From Kiritimatiellia bacterium (GTDB lineage: Bacteria > Verrucomicrobiota > Kiritimatiellia > RFP12 > UBA1067): a stretch of 64,000 nt of DNA. The number at the start of each line of letters is the position of its first letter. The stretch's first letter is position 1. This document shows, in pieces, positions 61,580 through 64,000 of the stretch. The DNA lies in contig JAFQYM010000064.1 of the NCBI GenBank assembly GCA_017406465.1, positions 1-64,000 of the forward strand, given 5' to 3'. Below the pieces are notes generated by a model. It had not been told where the DNA came from and made no database searches. It saw only the letters and a program-made list of their open reading frames with translations. Both the position numbers and the translations under genes were made by a program.

Positions 61580-62463
61580 TCCTCGCGCCGCTCAGGGGAG
61601 TTACGATACGATGCTTCCGCGAAGTCTTTGCGGAACAGATACACGAGGCCGGCTTCACAGAGGCCATAACGCCGTTCCTTTCGGCAAACCCCGGCTTCGA
61701 TCCGCTGAAGGACCGGGAGCTGCGTGGAGCGCCAGAGCAGATCAAGGTAACGCCGCAGTTCATCGGCAAAGACCCCGAATCTTTGCGCGCGTGCCTTCTC
61801 CGCATAAAGGAAGCCGGCTACGACACCGCAGACCTCAACTGCGGCTGTCCATATCCAATGGTAAGAAACAAGGGGCGAGGTAGCGGGCTTTTGAGGACGC
61901 CCGCCGTACTCGAGAAGATGATCGCCGTCGGGTGCGAGACGATGGGAGATGGAAAATTCTCAGTGAAGACGCGACTTGGCTTCGACAAGAACGACGAGCT
62001 ACTCGCTCTTATGCCGATGCTCAATTCTTTCCCGCTGCGCTTCCTCACCGTTCATTCGCGAAACGCGCGGCAGATGTACGGCGGCGAGTGCGACTGGGAG
62101 TCGTTCAAGAAAGTCGCCGCCGTAGCAGAAATGCCAATCGTGCCGAATGGTGACTTGCCGCTTCAACCCTACATGGCTCCGTGTGCCCAAAATTGCGAAT
62201 CAAAAACATCACACAGAGGCACAAAGACACAGAGGATAATGATCGGACGCGCGTTTATTCGCCAGCTCGGGATGCGCGACGACATAGGCGAGCTGCTTTC
62301 AAGATACATCAACGCCTCATCTGCGGAGCTGTGCGGTCCCTCGCCAGTCCTTGGCCGCATGAAAGAGCTTATCGCCTACTGGAAAGATATCCCGCGCTGG
62401 AAGCGTCTTTGGCCAGTCATCAAAATCGCCCGCACGATTGACGAACTGCGCCTCGCCTACTGA
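61576..62463 (+). CDS. tRNA-dihydrouridine synthase
   Basis: 295 residues of the Dus TIM-barrel FMN family (DusB-like). It shows APLRGVT, TPQFIGKDPESLRACLLRIK, the catalytic Cys in LNCGCPYPMVRNKGRGSGLL, VKTRLGFD and VHSRNARQMYGG. C-terminal IMIGRAFIRQL binds FMN phosphate. Between NGD and MIGRA, where about 19 residues are usual, there are 28, partly encoded by an octamer array (SHRGTKTQR). That lengthens or replaces a surface helix. It starts within the recD2 stop (ATGA), so the genes are coupled. Confidence 0.9.
   Translation: MILAPLRGVTIRCFREVFAEQIHEAGFTEAITPFLSANPGFDPLKDRELRGAPEQIKVTPQFIGKDPESLRACLLRIKEAGYDTADLNCGCPYPMVRNKGRGSGLLRTPAVLEKMIAVGCETMGDGKFSVKTRLGFDKNDELLALMPMLNSFPLRFLTVHSRNARQMYGGECDWESFKKVAAVAEMPIVPNGDLPLQPYMAPCAQNCESKTSHRGTKTQRIMIGRAFIRQLGMRDDIGELLSRYINASSAELCGPSPVLGRMKELIAYWKDIPRWKRLWPVIKIARTIDELRLAY
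62212..62235. repeat. Octamer array inside dus
   Basis: Three units: CACAGAGG, CACAAAGA, CACAGAGG (24 nt, in frame). The unit family matches the CGCAGAGR array at 4310-4341. Confidence 0.8.
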
Positions 62464-62521
62464 ACCGACCTCAATCATCCCCACCTGTGCCAGCGGGGAC
62501 AGCAACCGACAGTTAAGCCGA

Positions 62522-62911
62522 TTATTTCAGCTTGAAGCCGGTGCCGACGAACTGCGCGATGTCGCGCCCGGTGTCGTCTGTGACATCGACGTTCACGACG
62601 CAAGAGCTGCGGCCGTCCTTCCTGTAGCGGGCCGTCGCGATGAGGCGCTTCCCCTTTGCCGCAGAGAGGTAGCTTATCGAGACTTGCTGGGCCACCGTCA
62701 CTTTTTCGCGGTCGTTCGTGAGCGCGGCGAAGGCGAAATCGGCAAGGGTGAATATCGCGCCGCCCATGACGCCGCCGAAGGCGTTCCTGTGGCGTGGCGA
62801 AAGCGTCATCGAGGTCACGGCATGTTCGCCGTCCAGCTCGTCGAGCGTTATTCCGTTCTCGGTGGCGAAACGGTCCTCCGAGAAATAGGCGCGGGCTTCT
62901 TCAATTGTCAT
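62522..62911 (-). CDS. PaaI-type acyl-CoA thioesterase (hotdog fold)
   Basis: 129 residues. The hotdog helix signature GGVMGGAIFTLADFAFAAL follows RHRNAF, with catalytic-type Asp in LAD. The strands VTVAQQVSISYLSAAKGK and RSSCVVNVDVTDDTG complete the fold. It hydrolyses acyl- or phenylacetyl-like thioesters. It lies 22 nt downstream of the fumarase alpha gene on the same strand, likely co-transcribed; the physiological substrate is unknown. Confidence 0.9.
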   Translation of the reverse strand: MTIEEARAYFSEDRFATENGITLDELDGEHAVTSMTLSPRHRNAFGGVMGGAIFTLADFAFAALTNDREKVTVAQQVSISYLSAAKGKRLIATARYRKDGRSSCVVNVDVTDDTGRDIAQFVGTGFKLK

Positions 62912-62933
62912 ATTTGTCTTCCCTCTACATGTT

Positions 62934-63782
62934 CTACACGGCTAAAACACAAACTTCTCCACGTCTGCACGCCCAGCACATATAGGCGACGGTCACGAAG
63001 AAGCTCGCGGGCACGCGCGGACGCGCCGCAATCCTGACGCCAAGAAGCGTCGTCTTCCCACCAAGCCCCATCGGGCCTATGCCGAGGGAGTTTGCGTCCT
63101 TCAGAATTTCCTTCTCAAGCCGCCTGAGCGTCGCGTCCTTCGATGCGCCAGCCGCGCCGAGCGGACGGAGAAGCTGCTCCTTCGCGACTTCATACGCTGT
63201 CGCGCGGTCGCCGCCGATGCAGACGCCAAGTATCCCCGGTGCACAGCCAAAGCCCTGCGCCTTGCGAACCGCGTCGAGGATGCACTTCCTCACGCCCGCG
63301 AGATCGCGCCCCGCCGCAAGTGACGCATCGGGCAGCGAATACTGGCGCGACATGTTCTCGCTGCCGCCGCCCTTCATGACAAGCGTCACGCACCCCGGCT
63401 TTTGCCAGTCGACGTAGTGGATCACGGGAGCCCCGTCCGCGCAGTTGTCGTCGTAGGACTTGCCTGTCACTGAGTCGATGCAGTTCTTTCGCAGATACCC
63501 TCGCGCAGTCGCAAGCGCGACCGCCTTCTTGACGACTGCGGGCGAGACCTTGCGGCGAAGCGCCGCGTCGACGTAGAACGCGAGAGTCCCCGTGTCCTGG
63601 CAAAGCGGCGAGCCGAGCTTCCGCGCAAGACGCACGTTGTCGAGTATCGTCCCGAGGACGACGGAAGCTGACGACCCGCGCGCCTCGCCGCGGAAAGATT
63701 TCCTGATCGCCGCTTCCACGTCCGGCGGGAGCGATGAACTCGTGTCGCGTATGAGTCCTGCAAGTTTTTCGACGATGTTCAT
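62934..63782 (-). CDS. Class I fumarate (or tartrate) hydratase, alpha subunit
   Basis: 282 residues. Fe-S cluster cysteines appear in PLCQDTGTLAFYVD, GFGCAPGILGVCIGGD and the C-terminal CWACRRGE. Substrate motifs include MKGGGSENMS and GPMGLGGKTTLLGV. It forms the catalytic 4Fe-4S subunit with the beta subunit encoded 18 kb away (44537-45103). The ATG is 7 nt after the extended -10 TATAAT (leaderless). The thioesterase gene follows. Confidence 0.92.
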   Translation of the reverse strand: MNIVEKLAGLIRDTSSSLPPDVEAAIRKSFRGEARGSSASVVLGTILDNVRLARKLGSPLCQDTGTLAFYVDAALRRKVSPAVVKKAVALATARGYLRKNCIDSVTGKSYDDNCADGAPVIHYVDWQKPGCVTLVMKGGGSENMSRQYSLPDASLAAGRDLAGVRKCILDAVRKAQGFGCAPGILGVCIGGDRATAYEVAKEQLLRPLGAAGASKDATLRRLEKEILKDANSLGIGPMGLGGKTTLLGVRIAARPRVPASFFVTVAYMCWACRRGEVCVLAV

Positions 63783-63806
63783 GTCGTAGATTATACCATA
63801 AGATTA

Positions 63807-64000
63807 CTATGCGAACACCCGCTTGAATCCCGCGAGTTCCGTCGCGACAGTCTTCTTGAGGTCGGTCTTGTCGAAGTCGTACTCGAAGTGGAGGACATAG
63901 AGCGGCTTGACGCCGTTCGCGTCCAGGAGTTTCTTCGTCTCGGCCCACGGCACGACCCCCTCGCCCGCCGCGACCATCTGCTTTTTCATCTTCTTCGGAT
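63807..64000 (-). CDS. C-terminal fragment of a sugar phosphate isomerase/epimerase-like TIM barrel
   Basis: Partial gene running off the right edge; the frame is open to position 64000. The visible 60 or so residues include GEGVVPWAETKKLLDANG and LYVLHFEYDFDKTDLKK, the last strand and helix typical of xylose-isomerase-like (AP_endonuc_2) epimerases, in which the Glu of HFE is a metal ligand. An in-frame ATG at 63989 is probably internal. The upstream part is not visible, so the exact family is unsure. Confidence 0.72.
   Translation of the reverse strand, partial: PKKMKKQMVAAGEGVVPWAETKKLLDANGVKPLYVLHFEYDFDKTDLKKTVATELAGFKRVFA

Overview
The window reads as a GC-rich chromosome segment of an anaerobic, polysaccharide-degrading member of the PVC superphylum, most likely Kiritimatiellota or a close relative. 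This rests on very large secreted beta-helix proteins, a PEP-CTERM protein, several secreted or periplasmic glycoside hydrolases, an Rnf-type electron transport complex, a flavodiiron protein, a PPi-type phosphofructokinase, class I (Fe-S) fumarase subunits and Hanks-type kinases. The taxonomic call is inference from gene content. No phage, plasmid, insertion sequence or CRISPR array was seen.

Layout. 1-400: start of tuf with tRNA-Thr(GGT) and tRNA-Met upstream in the same transcript. 412-19555: a glycan and surface locus holding a huge glycosidase, an AAA ATPase, two beta-helix proteins, a NarL-type two-component system, gene relics and a TIM-barrel hydrolase. 19672-26760: PPi-PFK and GH88, then rnfC-rnfD-HIT-rsmB, then dtd. 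26836-34556: two Ser/Thr kinases, a hybrid histidine kinase and a membrane/TPR protein. 34679-37763: an AT-richer operon of four secreted proteins behind an rRNA-like promoter. 37956-45103: pnp, rpsO, an M48 protease, proS, a small lipoprotein, tcdA and a fumarase beta subunit. 45173-50803: GH95, a pteridine-reductase-like SDR, an aminotransferase and flavodiiron protein. 50845-52416: tRNA-Val, and a tRNA-Thr(CGT)-tRNA-His-zinc ribbon-rnpB transcript. 52432-56951: CDF transporter, queH and five small unknown membrane or lipoproteins. 57043-64000: TonB receptor, recD2, dus, thioesterase, a fumarase alpha subunit and a partial TIM-barrel epimerase.

Four patterns stand out. (1) Many genes have an extended -10 (TGGTATAAT type) only 6-9 nt before the start codon, so their mRNAs should be leaderless. 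(2) rnfC and dtd each follow a leaderless micro-ORF of 10-11 codons whose stop overlaps or abuts the gene start. (3) Arrays of 7-, 8- or 9-nt units sit between genes and also inside conserved genes (rsmB, proS, an aminotransferase, dus), without breaking the frame. (4) Two distant surface or glycan genes share the dyad TACAC-N4-GTGTA abutting the -35 box, with a NarL-type response regulator gene close by.

The glycosidases, the beta-helix and PEP-CTERM proteins and the TonB receptor together suggest a cell surface devoted to capturing and degrading complex, probably host- or algal-type, glycans. PPi-PFK, Rnf, fumarase and flavodiiron protein fit a fermentative, oxygen-sensitive energy metabolism.
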